Assembly: GCF_037126465.1 (NCBI RefSeq)
Contig: NC_088202.1
Location: 81,076,160 to 81,140,159, forward strand
Source of the DNA: Ornithodoros turicata
Lineage: Eukaryota; Arthropoda; Arachnida; Ixodida; Argasidae
Length of the DNA: 64,000 nt
Direction: 5' to 3'
Shown: piece after piece, positions 61,301 to 64,000 of the stretch
Numbering within the stretch: the first letter of the stretch is position 1
How the letters are laid out: the number at the start of each line of letters is the position of its first letter
The notes under the pieces: model-generated
Told to the model about the DNA's origin: nothing
The model's input: only the letters and a program-made list of their open reading frames with translations
The model's database searches: none
Translations under genes and position numbers: made by a program

Positions 61301-61889
61301 ACAGTCTCGTTTTGAAATATCGGCGACTCTCTTACTGAGGTTGTTCCCTTACCATTTCCTTACCGGTTCGCTGGGTTTTTCTACCTTTCGATGTCACAGT
61401 GACGTCCTAAACATTACGGTGCAATCGAGATCATAGGTTCCGTCATGTGAAACAGAAATGTGAATAAGGTAAATTAGGCAACAGAACGAAAACTCACAAG
61501 GCTCATTTTACGCCGGGGGTACCAAATTTTTTGTCGACTATCTGTGGTTTACGTGGGGAGTTCCCTTTCATAATACTGGCTGAGACCAAATATACCTGGG
61601 AGGAGAAGCGTTTCTTCTCACAAGAGGGATACAGTATTACCCTTACAGGCACGGTGTATGCGTAATGACTTAATTGCACCGGCGATAGGTAACATTCGAT
61701 TTCGTGTGTGAAAGCTATCGCTAATAATTTCAGTTAATGTTCGCCGTGTCGTCGGGCATCTTTACCTACTACCTGACCCATCAGCCAAAGGAGGAGAACC
61801 GAATCTTTTACTTCCTTGTGCTTGCGTTCGAGGTTGCAGTCCTGAACCAGGCTTTGGGAATGCTCATCGGAACAACAATTGAGAGCCAT
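25196..61889 (+). CDS. ABCG-type ABC half-transporter (17 exons seen, 3' end outside window)
   Basis: Gene-level entry. Proposed join: 25196-25301, 26605-26640, 29929-29961, 43192-43239, 43332-43397, 43535-43720, 43872-44031, 45005-45194, 45652-45797, 48189-48312, 54082-54196, 54644-about 54861, 55364-55591, 57449-57526, 57607-57775, 60328-60428, 61734-61889. Reading phase is conserved across every junction. Order: a lysine-rich soluble N-terminus, one ATP-binding domain (exons 6-11), a charged linker (12-13), then the ABC2-type membrane domain (14-17). The membrane part resembles ABCG1/ABCG4 (VVREQRYAMYSKRVYFLA; LMFAVSSGIFTYYLTHQP; LGMLIGTTIE). ABCG half-transporters act as dimers moving lipids, sterols or pigments; the substrate here is unknown. 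Walker A is intact but the other nucleotide-site motifs are altered. The last helices and the stop lie beyond the window. The gene identity is secure; exons 2, 3 and 12 are the least certain. Confidence 0.85.
25463..26443. mobile_element. Second copy of the 0.9-kb inverted-repeat family
   Basis: The left part (CCTATAAAAGTTTACCCGTG; AAAATGGTGGTGTTGCGAAG) matches the element at 9618. The right end GGCGTATACTTCATAGG is its inverted partner. It lies in intron 1 of the ABCG gene. Confidence 0.65.
26605..26640 (+). CDS. ABCG gene mini-exon 2
   Basis: This is a 36-nt symmetric phase 1-1 exon between a TTTTTTGTTTCAG acceptor and an AAAAG|GTGCGT donor. Joined in phase it encodes (E)KQMEQASGISK. The peptide is clearly related to those of the mini-exons at 29929 and 43192, which is the main reason for calling it coding. 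It could instead be a relic of a duplicated 5' end. Confidence 0.5.
27005..27117 (+). mobile_element. 5'-truncated SINE tail
   Basis: It matches the 3' body of the reference SINE: CTCCTTCCTGCTG, CCACATCTGTACGCCGCTCA and TCGCGGTGCTAACACGGAAT, ending CAAGAACAA. No tRNA head is present. Confidence 0.7.
27592..27744. mobile_element. 153-bp foldback MITE, copy 1
   Basis: The inverted arms start CCCAAGCAGCAAAATGTACT and close at GCTGCTTCGG, flanked by AC on both sides. The interior reads AAGGCCTTGAACAGACTGAT. The three copies in the window are all exactly 153 bp. Confidence 0.8.
27817..27969. mobile_element. 153-bp foldback MITE, copy 2 (inverted to copy 1)
   Basis: Same element on the opposite strand, 72 bp downstream of copy 1, flanked by TG on both sides. 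The pair makes a larger inverted repeat spanning 27592-27969. The 2-bp flanks of the three copies (AC, TG, TT) suggest a 2-bp target duplication. Confidence 0.8.
28411..28655 (-). mobile_element. tRNA-derived SINE, 3'-truncated or diverged
   Basis: The B box GGTTCTAATCC (minus strand, near 28618) is followed by the family body (AGTTGCCTTAGAAGTCGGCC on the minus strand). It ends in a CAC-rich run where other copies continue to the A tail, the same ending as the copy at 16258. Confidence 0.7.
29929..29961 (+). CDS. ABCG gene mini-exon 3
   Basis: A 33-nt phase 1-1 exon (acceptor TTTCAG, donor AAAG|GTACGT) encodes (E)KPPEQAGISK, a near copy of the peptide of mini-exon 2. It sits just 5' of the 10.2-kb CACTA-like insertion, so intron 3 grew by that insertion. 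Confidence 0.5.
31970..32998. mobile_element. hAT-like non-autonomous element, 1.03 kb, copy 1
   Basis: The termini are CAGGGTGTCGGAGCCAACCG (left) and TTCGGTTCGACACCCTG (right). They are flanked by a perfect 8-bp duplication, GCCAAGAC, at 31962-31969 and 32999-33006. The subterminal regions are dense in AACCGGAAC/GTTCCGGTT repeats. There is no transposase. The right part recurs inverted at 63345-64000. Confidence 0.82.
33602..34528 (+). CDS. Merlin (IS1016/ISXO2-type) DDE transposase, intact
   Basis: An uninterrupted 308-residue frame encodes a cut-and-paste transposase that would bind the element's terminal repeats in the nucleus and catalyse excision and insertion. An N-terminal zinc ribbon is seen (CPRC at 36-39, then CRHGH at 57-61). 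The catalytic domain has the D-D-E triad in VVEIDECKIGRRKY (D150), LYTDCWKGY (D213) and TTNHIESQWRPLRHR (E250), the typical ISXO2/DDE_Tnp_IS1595 layout. Length is normal for Merlin. There is no intron. The ATG at 33602 is the first in frame; a second lies four codons on. It is intact with clean terminal repeats, so recent activity is plausible. It is not bacterial contamination, since it sits between eukaryotic transposon ends with a target duplication. Confidence 0.9.
   Translation: MSGKMNLFMLGRVLTDTDTTVSWIHSKDLLPNNMNCPRCGRELSVKPSRRTFGQFRCRHGHAQFSQSVTVGTWFENVRLAPEQVLILTYCFAKKMTFQQALDEASIIPEVSVSSATVADWYSYCREVCTDSLANAQTQKIGGPGHVVEIDECKIGRRKYQRGRIVEGTWILGLIDVDTKQLCLEICPLNKRDEETLLALIDKHVEKGTTLYTDCWKGYAGLSAEGFQHMTVNHTYNFVDPDTGVTTNHIESQWRPLRHRLARGGVTSENMAHHLSEYLWRTDCSNKNEQPFERLLNDIKSLYSPQQGS
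34690..35905. repeat. Minisatellite of about 76-bp units carrying CCTAA pentamers
   Basis: About 16 head-to-tail units of two kinds alternate. Type A contains GATGCACAGTCTACATCAGC and CACATGGAATACGTATTCAC. Type B contains GATGCTCATTCTACATGGAC and ACATGTGCAATACGTAGTCA. Each unit ends in two or three copies of CCTAA, the complement of the TTAGG telomere repeat of arthropods, followed by CTCAGTCACG. The array lies between the transposase stop and the right Merlin terminus. Confidence 0.9.
36975..38316. mobile_element. CAG-rich inverted-repeat element, possibly PIF/Harbinger-like
   Basis: The left end AGGTGGGGTCCCATAGC and right end GCTATGGGACCCGGCCC are inverted copies, with TTA on both sides, the 3-bp site of Harbinger elements. 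Just inside each end are CAG/CTG runs (37001-37050 and 38195-38290). The middle (37200-38120) has no recognisable gene. Class assignment is tentative. Confidence 0.5.
38591..38743. mobile_element. 153-bp foldback MITE, copy 3
   Basis: It has ends CCCAGGCAGCGCAATGTACT and GTACATTGTGCTGCTTGGG with about 45 bp of inverted arm (containing GTCGAGTGCAATAGGGGTGG). It is flanked by TT on both sides. Same length and orientation as the copy at 27592. Confidence 0.8.
38819..39099 (+). mobile_element. Full-length tRNA-derived SINE
   Basis: An RNA polymerase III-type head has a perfect B box GGTTCGAATCC (38878-38888) and an A-box-like GTGGTTAAGA near 38832. A body follows with GAAGTCGGCCCAGGACGC and TTCGCAGCGCTAACACGGAA, then an A tail. 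It is flanked by a 15-bp duplication, AACTTGTATCGTCAC, at 38804-38818 and 39100-39114. This is the best reference copy for the family in this window. Confidence 0.88.
39189..39291 (+). other. Cryptic exon-like frame inside the CACTA-like element
   Basis: Between AATTGCAG and a consensus donor GTCAA|GTAAGT one frame is open: DFAGLISVNSSHVPTRTRRG then KINIYVVEMLKEV. A further frame near 39356 could continue it. It might be a remnant of a transposon-encoded gene, but I cannot identify it. Confidence 0.2.
40347..43191. other. ABCG intron 3, distal part
   Basis: Apart from the SINE tail at 42525 I see only a poly-C run (42041-42052) and an unassigned open frame (41728-41987, MRPTFAGSTDEESDIDEG...) with protein-like composition but no splice-consistent link to the ABCG exons. 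Confidence 0.4.
42525..42642 (+). mobile_element. 5'-truncated SINE tail
   Basis: Same 3' body (CACTCCTTCCTGCTGTCCCC, TTCGCGGCGCTAACGTGTAA) ending in an A-rich tract; head missing. Confidence 0.68.
43192..43239 (+). CDS. ABCG gene mini-exon 4
   Basis: A 48-nt phase 1-1 exon between TACTTTTACAG and AAAAG|GTAAAT encodes (E)TVPDKPMDQGPEVTK. Its second half, DKPMDQGPEVTK, aligns with EKQMEQASGISK from exon 2. It is followed 92 bp later by exon 5. Confidence 0.6.
43332..43397 (+). CDS. ABCG gene exon 5
   Basis: A 66-nt phase 1-1 exon from acceptor CACCTTACCAG to donor TACG|GTAAAC. It encodes (V)TETMSPSGVQTTTDIHAGAAY, a polar linker before the ATP-binding domain. Small introns on both sides and preserved phase support it. 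Confidence 0.65.
43535..43720 (+). CDS. ABCG gene exon 6, start of the ATP-binding domain
   Basis: It opens after GAAATGCAG in phase 1 and encodes 61 full codons starting NKGTMTSFSDSEL. It ends RVTVEWRNLTCTLPLNK, the usual first beta-strand of an ABCG nucleotide-binding domain (V-x-W-x-N-L-x pattern). The donor is AAAA|GTAAAA, phase 1. Confidence 0.8.
43872..44031 (+). CDS. ABCG gene exon 7, Walker A
   Basis: The TTTAG acceptor at 43870-43871 is chosen because it keeps phase 1 from exon 6; the TTCCAG ten bases downstream would break the frame. It encodes RRTALRSMTGCARPGD, then the Walker A motif GPPNSGKST followed by LIKVLSGF. Glycine, lysine and serine of the P-loop are intact. It ends in phase 2 at TTTTG|GTAAGG. 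Confidence 0.85.
44325..44432 (+). pseudogene. Unidentified 36-codon open exon-like fragment in an ABCG intron
   Basis: After a CGTTTCTGTAG acceptor-like site an open frame encodes a charged peptide that starts VLFYQWRILYKEIEEADD, continues LSFVSHEEVTKRLQEAK, and stops at TAA. It looks like a real protein C-terminus, but I do not recognise it. It cannot be an exon of the ABCG gene in this frame, because the preceding exon ends in phase 2. A retrocopy remnant or chance are both possible. Confidence 0.22.
45005..45194 (+). CDS. ABCG gene exon 8, Q-loop region
   Basis: The acceptor TTTTACAG completes a cysteine codon with exon 7 (GFC-RQGYTGDVLVNG), matching the ABCG strand after Walker A. The Q-loop position reads SSWVAETDMHMDCFTVKETL, where the canonical glutamine is replaced by glutamate. 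It continues to WIAAELKYPTITERKEKFKA. The donor after GCG (GTTCGT) is weak but is in phase 0, as exon 9 requires. Confidence 0.82.
45652..45797 (+). CDS. ABCG gene exon 9, degenerate signature and Walker B
   Basis: This exon follows CATTCCTCCCAG in phase 0. It encodes VVNVMERWGLMDIRRVSVER, then VNKTHRRLLTCAEQFINP, then PIIFADDPT. Spacing from the Walker B strand places RVNKT where ABCG proteins have LSGGQ/E, and DD where they have DE. So the signature is lost and the catalytic glutamate is an aspartate. It ends ACAAG|GTTTGT, phase 2. Confidence 0.85.
46574..47418. mobile_element. GC-rich hAT-like MITE, 845 bp, with perfect 8-bp duplication
   Basis: The inverted termini TAGAGCCCTGCACGGGCC are perfect, flanked by GTTTGTAC at 46566-46573 and 47419-47426. 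Subterminal blocks (46590-46795 and 47215-47400) are built from GGCCGGGCCC-type repeats. The middle 400 bp is ordinary AT-richer sequence without a recognisable gene. Confidence 0.85.
47563..47935 (+). repeat. Dispersed repeat family, copy 1
   Basis: It shares TTCGGATTCTGCAAGAGTA, CACGTTGGAAGACAGCTAGG, GGAAATCGGCCTTCGAGGAG and TAAGGATTCTGAAGACACG with 58600-59020 and 62070-62340. No coding sequence or terminal repeats are recognised. Confidence 0.6.
48189..48312 (+). CDS. ABCG gene exon 10, D-loop and H-loop
   Basis: The acceptor TCGTCCTCAG completes the arginine split with exon 9, giving DDPT-RYLDSSQARSCF, which aligns with DEPTSGLDSASCF of ABCG1. RGHTVIAAISNPN aligns with the H-loop strand, where the invariant histidine (IHQP) is serine (ISNP). 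It ends YVTKG-type donor AAG|GTATGT in phase 0. Confidence 0.87.
48490..48640 (+). repeat. Diverged copy of the second SINE family tail
   Basis: It shares GTTCTTTAACGT, CTCTCGCGGA and GTCAAAGCTACTTGTACCC with the region 1743-1835. No Pol III boxes are seen. Lies in the intron after ABCG exon 10. Confidence 0.45.
49827..49864. repeat. Perfect 38-bp hairpin
   Basis: Arms of 18 nt, GTCTCACTATAGCCCGCG and its exact complement, with a 2-nt loop CA. Intronic; no element boundary recognised around it. Confidence 0.9.
50438..51868. mobile_element. Long-inverted-repeat element enclosing a LINE piece
   Basis: About 320-bp arms (50438-50762 and 51552-51868) are diverged inverted copies (for example GGAGGCATATTGGCGCTGAA on the left, TTCAGCGCCAATATGCCTCC on the right). 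The interior carries minus-strand LINE fragments. No target duplication found. Located in the ABCG intron before exon 11. Confidence 0.75.
50934..51529 (-). mobile_element. LINE reverse-transcriptase fragment
   Basis: On the minus strand 51529-51317 encodes CEFISYADDASVFSSGSD, containing the catalytic YADD, then LEQWVNLNSSRINSSKTEAI, typical of CR1/L2-like LINEs. A frame at 51197-50934 continues with FRIKLLLYRSPFMSHLNYC. Broken and truncated. Confidence 0.75.
52262..52772. repeat. Diverged direct repeat, about 300-bp period
   Basis: AGAAAGCTAATCTTGAAAAT at 52270 and GGAAAGCTAATCTCGTAAAT at 52564 start two similar blocks with shared CGCCAGACCTG/TTGCCAGACCTG and CGTCCTTTAAG/TAGTCCTTTAAG. Intronic; nature unknown. 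Confidence 0.6.
54082..54196 (+). CDS. ABCG gene exon 11, end of the ATP-binding domain
   Basis: From acceptor AATATGCGCAG in phase 0, it encodes VYVLAEGRVVYQGPPQDIKD, then ALAAHGFICPSELPIIEY. This is the classic ABCG segment (LYVLAEGRxxYxG ... GYxCPxxxNPADY), with IIEY in place of PADY. The donor is TACT|GTAAGT, phase 1. Confidence 0.88.
54644..54861 (+). CDS. ABCG gene exon 12 (3' boundary uncertain)
   Basis: The TTTTGCTTACAG acceptor restores phase (split cysteine) and gives CFLKLIQNHSSIERLRREFK, which fits the post-NBD linker after IIEY. The open frame continues to at least 54861. A weak GTCAGT donor there is in phase 0 as exon 13 needs, but other donors are possible, so the last third may be intronic. 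Confidence 0.6.
55364..55591 (+). CDS. ABCG gene exon 13, charged linker with a GC donor
   Basis: After GTGCTCCAG in phase 0 it encodes 76 codons. First comes a helical charged stretch (VTAKMHGGLRALAETETVKA, then KQFLEAQMNAENDPVV), next an acidic part, then a lysine tract GKKKKKKKRPSVTTIGE. The exon ends GAG|GCAAGT, a consensus GC-AG donor, in phase 0. The lysine tract may act as a membrane-proximal basic patch. Confidence 0.75.
57449..57526 (+). CDS. ABCG gene exon 14, entry to membrane domain
   Basis: Exactly 26 codons lie between ATTCTTAG and TCT|GTAAGT, both phase 0: GWYDEDSRDYLALLFNRF, then IFFSFRSS. It matches the amphipathic W-x(n)-L-x-x-R start of the ABC2 membrane domain of ABCG proteins. 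The following intron is only 80 bp. Confidence 0.82.
57607..57775 (+). CDS. ABCG gene exon 15, first membrane helices
   Basis: From CATATGCAG in phase 0 it encodes VYMSYRQFLNISLIVLFANI, then FKSVGFDHTYVNMNVSFLCL, then YIACVSMASLLNATVK. Two hydrophobic segments correspond to TM1 and TM2. NVS and NAT are potential sequons. Donor AAAA|GTAGGT, phase 1. Confidence 0.83.
58560..59020 (+). repeat. Dispersed repeat family, copy 2, split by a SINE
   Basis: Same family as 47563-47935 (TAGTTTTGGATTCTACCAGG; CTACGTTGGAATACCTCCAG; AAATCGGCCTTGCCGAAGCA), interrupted by the SINE at 58662-58787. Confidence 0.55.
58662..58787 (+). mobile_element. 5'-truncated SINE tail splitting another repeat
   Basis: It carries CTTTCCTGCTGTCCTC, CTGTACGCCGCTCATAGCC and TTCGCGGCGCTAACATGGAA and ends AATAAAAAA. 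It sits inside a copy of the dispersed repeat described at 58560-59020. Confidence 0.68.
59036..59940. repeat. Tandem repeat of about 123-bp units with an insertion
   Basis: Units share AATATCACGCTCGATTAATT and CCTTAGTGCAG, seen near 59050, 59580, 59695, 59810 and 59925. The array is split by the element at 59136-59531. Confidence 0.75.
59136..59531. mobile_element. Short terminal-repeat element in the tandem array
   Basis: Ends GTCTACCAA and TTGGTAGAC are inverted. Inside, CTGGAAAACAGGGAATTGTC on the left and CCTGGAAAAGTCAGGGAATT on the right repeat a motif. No target duplication confirmed. Confidence 0.45.
60328..60428 (+). CDS. ABCG gene exon 16
   Basis: The TTGACATTAG acceptor joins in phase 1 (T-PRLIRHVVREQRYAMYSK, then RVYFLARVCSELTYE). 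This is the ABCG motif F/V-x-R-E-x-x-x-x-x-Y-x-x-x-x-Y-x-L-A-K between TM2 and TM3. Donor GAG|GTGAGT, phase 0. Confidence 0.87.
61734..61889 (+). CDS. ABCG gene exon 17 (last in window)
   Basis: Exactly 52 codons from AATAATTTCAG to CAT|GTAAGT, phase 0: LMFAVSSGIFTYYLTHQPKE, then ENRIFYFLVLAFEVAVLNQA, then LGMLIGTTIESH. It aligns with TM3-TM4 of ABCG1 (YWMTSQP ... SLGLLIGAAS). The gene continues past 64000; at least two more membrane helices are missing. Confidence 0.87.
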
Positions 61890-62044
61890 GTAAGTACCGC
61901 ATGGTGTATGCCCTTAAGAGAGAAGAGAGAAAGGAAGAAAAGCGTGCAACTCATTTACTGGTCAGCGAAAAACAGATTGCATGGCTTCCCGACAGTCTCG
62001 CTAAAAGGGTTATCGGGGGCTGGCAAACGAGCCTCCCTTAACGA

Positions 62045-62370
62045 GTCAGTATGCAAAATATAAATGCCGTCAGTGAACTTCTACGAATTTTCACAAGAAC
62101 TAGCAAAATCTCATAGTTTAGGATTCTCCATGTGTAGATGGCGCCATCGGAAGCATCTGTCCGCTCATAGCAACACACCGTGTATCCGCTCTCCGTCCCA
62201 CGTTGCAAGACTACCAGCAGCTGTGATGAGGAGACGGAAATTGACCTTTCAAGGGCAATGTTGGCAGAGGCAGTCTGGAACACGTGGGTTGTAATGACAT
62301 AAATTGTGTAGGATTCTGACACAAGATTGGTCCGTAGTTTCAGTTCACGTGATACAACGACAGAATTTGT
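62045..62370 (+). repeat. Dispersed repeat family, copy 3
   Basis: Same family (AGTTTAGGATTCTCCATGTG; CACGTTGCAAGACTACCAGC; GGAAATTGACCTTTCAAGGG). All three copies lie in ABCG introns on the + strand. Confidence 0.55.
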
Positions 62371-62526
62371 GTTTATCAAAGGAGCGTGGAAAACACTTGT
62401 AATATGCTGAGTGTTTTTTTATTCGTCACAGAATTTTGGTAAAAAGCTGGCGGAGCAAAACAGATGCAGTTTTAGCCGATGGGTTATACGGCCAGCGAAC
62501 ATCCTGTAGGACAGCGTATGCAACTA

Positions 62527-63033
62527 CACTCTAAGAAAAAAAGGAGTAAAACGGGAAGTAATTGCAGCTCATAGTTCCCTAGATTGCCAATTACTCCCCG
62601 TTTTAGTCCCCTAACCCCGACATTTACTCCCCAGGACTGCAAATTGTCACTGAACTTGGAAAATGGTCTTCCGAATGCAACAGTCTTCGTAAATATGATA
62701 CATTGGTTAATTTGATGACATAAGGCTGTATAGCTCAGCCAACATAGCAATTTTCCACCCACACAGAGCAAGAAACAGTTAGCGCTTCTTTCTTCGCAAA
62801 TTGTGCCCTATATATCTCGCAAGATTTTATATCACTCGATACATCACGGTTGAAGGTTTGATTCGAAGTATTTTCATGCATGCACACGAATTATGTATAC
62901 CTGGAACTGTTGGAACAGAGGGTGAACTGCATTCTCCACTCTGTGACATTCATTTACTCCCGAAAGGGACCATTTTTCGTTGCAATGCATTTAGTCCCGA
63001 AAAGGAGTAAAATTACTCTTTTTTCTTAGAGTG
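62527..63033. mobile_element. CACTA-like MITE, 507 bp
   Basis: Inverted ends CACTCTAAGAAAAAAAGGAG and TTTTTTCTTAGAGTG are flanked by TA on both sides. Subterminal GGAGTAAA/TTTACTCC repeats occur at both ends, as in CACTA elements. No transposase. Confidence 0.7.
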
Positions 63034-63344
63034 TACTGGACGACTGATTAGCTAAAATTCATTAATTAACGTATTAATTAGATGTTTTCTCGGAAATGTG
63101 AGGTAGCAGAATTGGAGCCAGTCAGTATGCAAATCCACAGTCCTTATTAAATGCCCTCTGAAGCGAACATTACCCTACATTGAGATATAAATTGTCAGAT
63201 TTCGCTATGCAAATGAACCGAAACCAGAACTACACGATTTTCGAGCGCAGAAACGACGCGAACTTCGCCTTACCTGAGTGGGATAGCGGTCTATATCTGG
63301 CCAACAGGTTAGCGCATACTCCAATTAGCGCCATCGTTGCAAAG

Positions 63345-64000
63345 CAGGGTGTCGAACCGAAACGTTTTTCGTTCCGGTTTTCGTTCCGGTTACATCATAA
63401 ACCATCCGGTACCGGTTCTGCTCCGGAGCAAAAAAATAACGGTTCATACCGGTTTTTAACCGGTTCCGCTTCTGCTGGGAATATTCATCCACACAAAAAA
63501 AATCAATGTTACAAAGTGTAAACCCGTTTTGTTCCGCATACATGGTATGTAATATTAATAGACAGCTGTGAAATTGGTAGCTCCTGGTTCCTGTACGTTA
63601 CTGTCTGTTCAAATTGGCTTTCCCCTTTCTTGAAGCACATGCTACAAACGGACTTGTTTGTCGTGATGTCTTACGTACAGTACTTTCTTGCTGGATTGGA
63701 GCGATCGCGTCCCATCCGAATGACTGTTGCTATGCTACTGTCTAGCCAGCAAGCACCACCGCACGAGTAGGACGCAAATCGAGGAACCCCTTTACTCACA
63801 AACGCGCTCGACGGCTCCGTTTTGTTTTCTTCGTGTCCTGTCCACAAAAGAGTTGCCACTTCGCACGGGCTTGCCCTCGCGTATACGTAAATGTATTCAA
63901 CTTAGCTGCTCTCAAACAAAGGGACGCGTTGCGCGACATTACCGTTAAAGAAGCCGTTATGCAGCCCCCTTGGGTCGCTGTTTAGTTGAGGAGTGTTTGC
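63345..64000. mobile_element. hAT-like element copy 2, runs off the window
   Basis: It starts CAGGGTGTCGAACCGAAACG and is the reverse complement of about 32345-32998, the right part of the hAT-like element. The other end and its target duplication lie beyond the window; the expected left flank is TTGCAAAG at 63337-63344. Confidence 0.8.

Overview
The window is nuclear DNA from a complex eukaryote. Genes are split by canonical GT-AG introns, tRNA-derived SINEs end in A-rich tails, and cut-and-paste transposons, MITEs and non-LTR retrotransposon debris are abundant. An arthropod, most likely a chelicerate such as a tick, fits best: there is an MFSD6-like carrier, an ABCG half-transporter, and CCTAA/TTAGG pentamers of the arthropod telomere type. 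This assignment is inference; no search was run.

Only two host genes are supported, both on the + strand. (1) A two-exon MFSD6-type major facilitator gene lies at about 14.26-18.16 kb; its extreme 5' end is not found. (2) An ABCG-type half-transporter starts at ATG 25196 and leaves the window after the exon ending at 61889. I reconstruct 17 exons from splice signals and reading phase. Its ATP-binding domain keeps the Walker A lysine but has changed the Q-loop glutamine, the LSGGQ signature, the Walker B glutamate and the H-loop histidine. That makes it a candidate degenerate or pseudo-ATPase subunit. Its N-terminus is built from small phase-1 exons spread over 18 kb.

The rest is mobile DNA. 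1-14 kb: LINE remnants including one LINE inserted in another, SINEs, a 443-bp foldback, a perfect 130-bp palindrome and a 0.9-kb inverted-repeat element. 16-17.5 kb: MITEs and a SINE in the MFS intron. 18-25 kb: intergenic repeats. 25-43 kb: ABCG introns 1-3. Intron 3 holds a 10.2-kb CACTA-like element (33-bp perfect terminal inverted repeats) which itself contains a hAT-like element, a Merlin transposon with an intact transposase, a CAG-rich inverted-repeat element, a 153-bp MITE and a full-length SINE. The Merlin element carries a minisatellite containing telomere-type pentamers. 45-64 kb: the remaining ABCG exons, separated by a GC-rich hAT-like element, a long-inverted-repeat element that encloses a LINE piece, a dispersed repeat family, tandem repeats and two more terminal-repeat elements.

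The two genes share no evident pathway beyond both being membrane transporters. Most of the biological interest lies in the degenerate ATPase site and in the deeply nested, well-preserved transposons inside a host intron.
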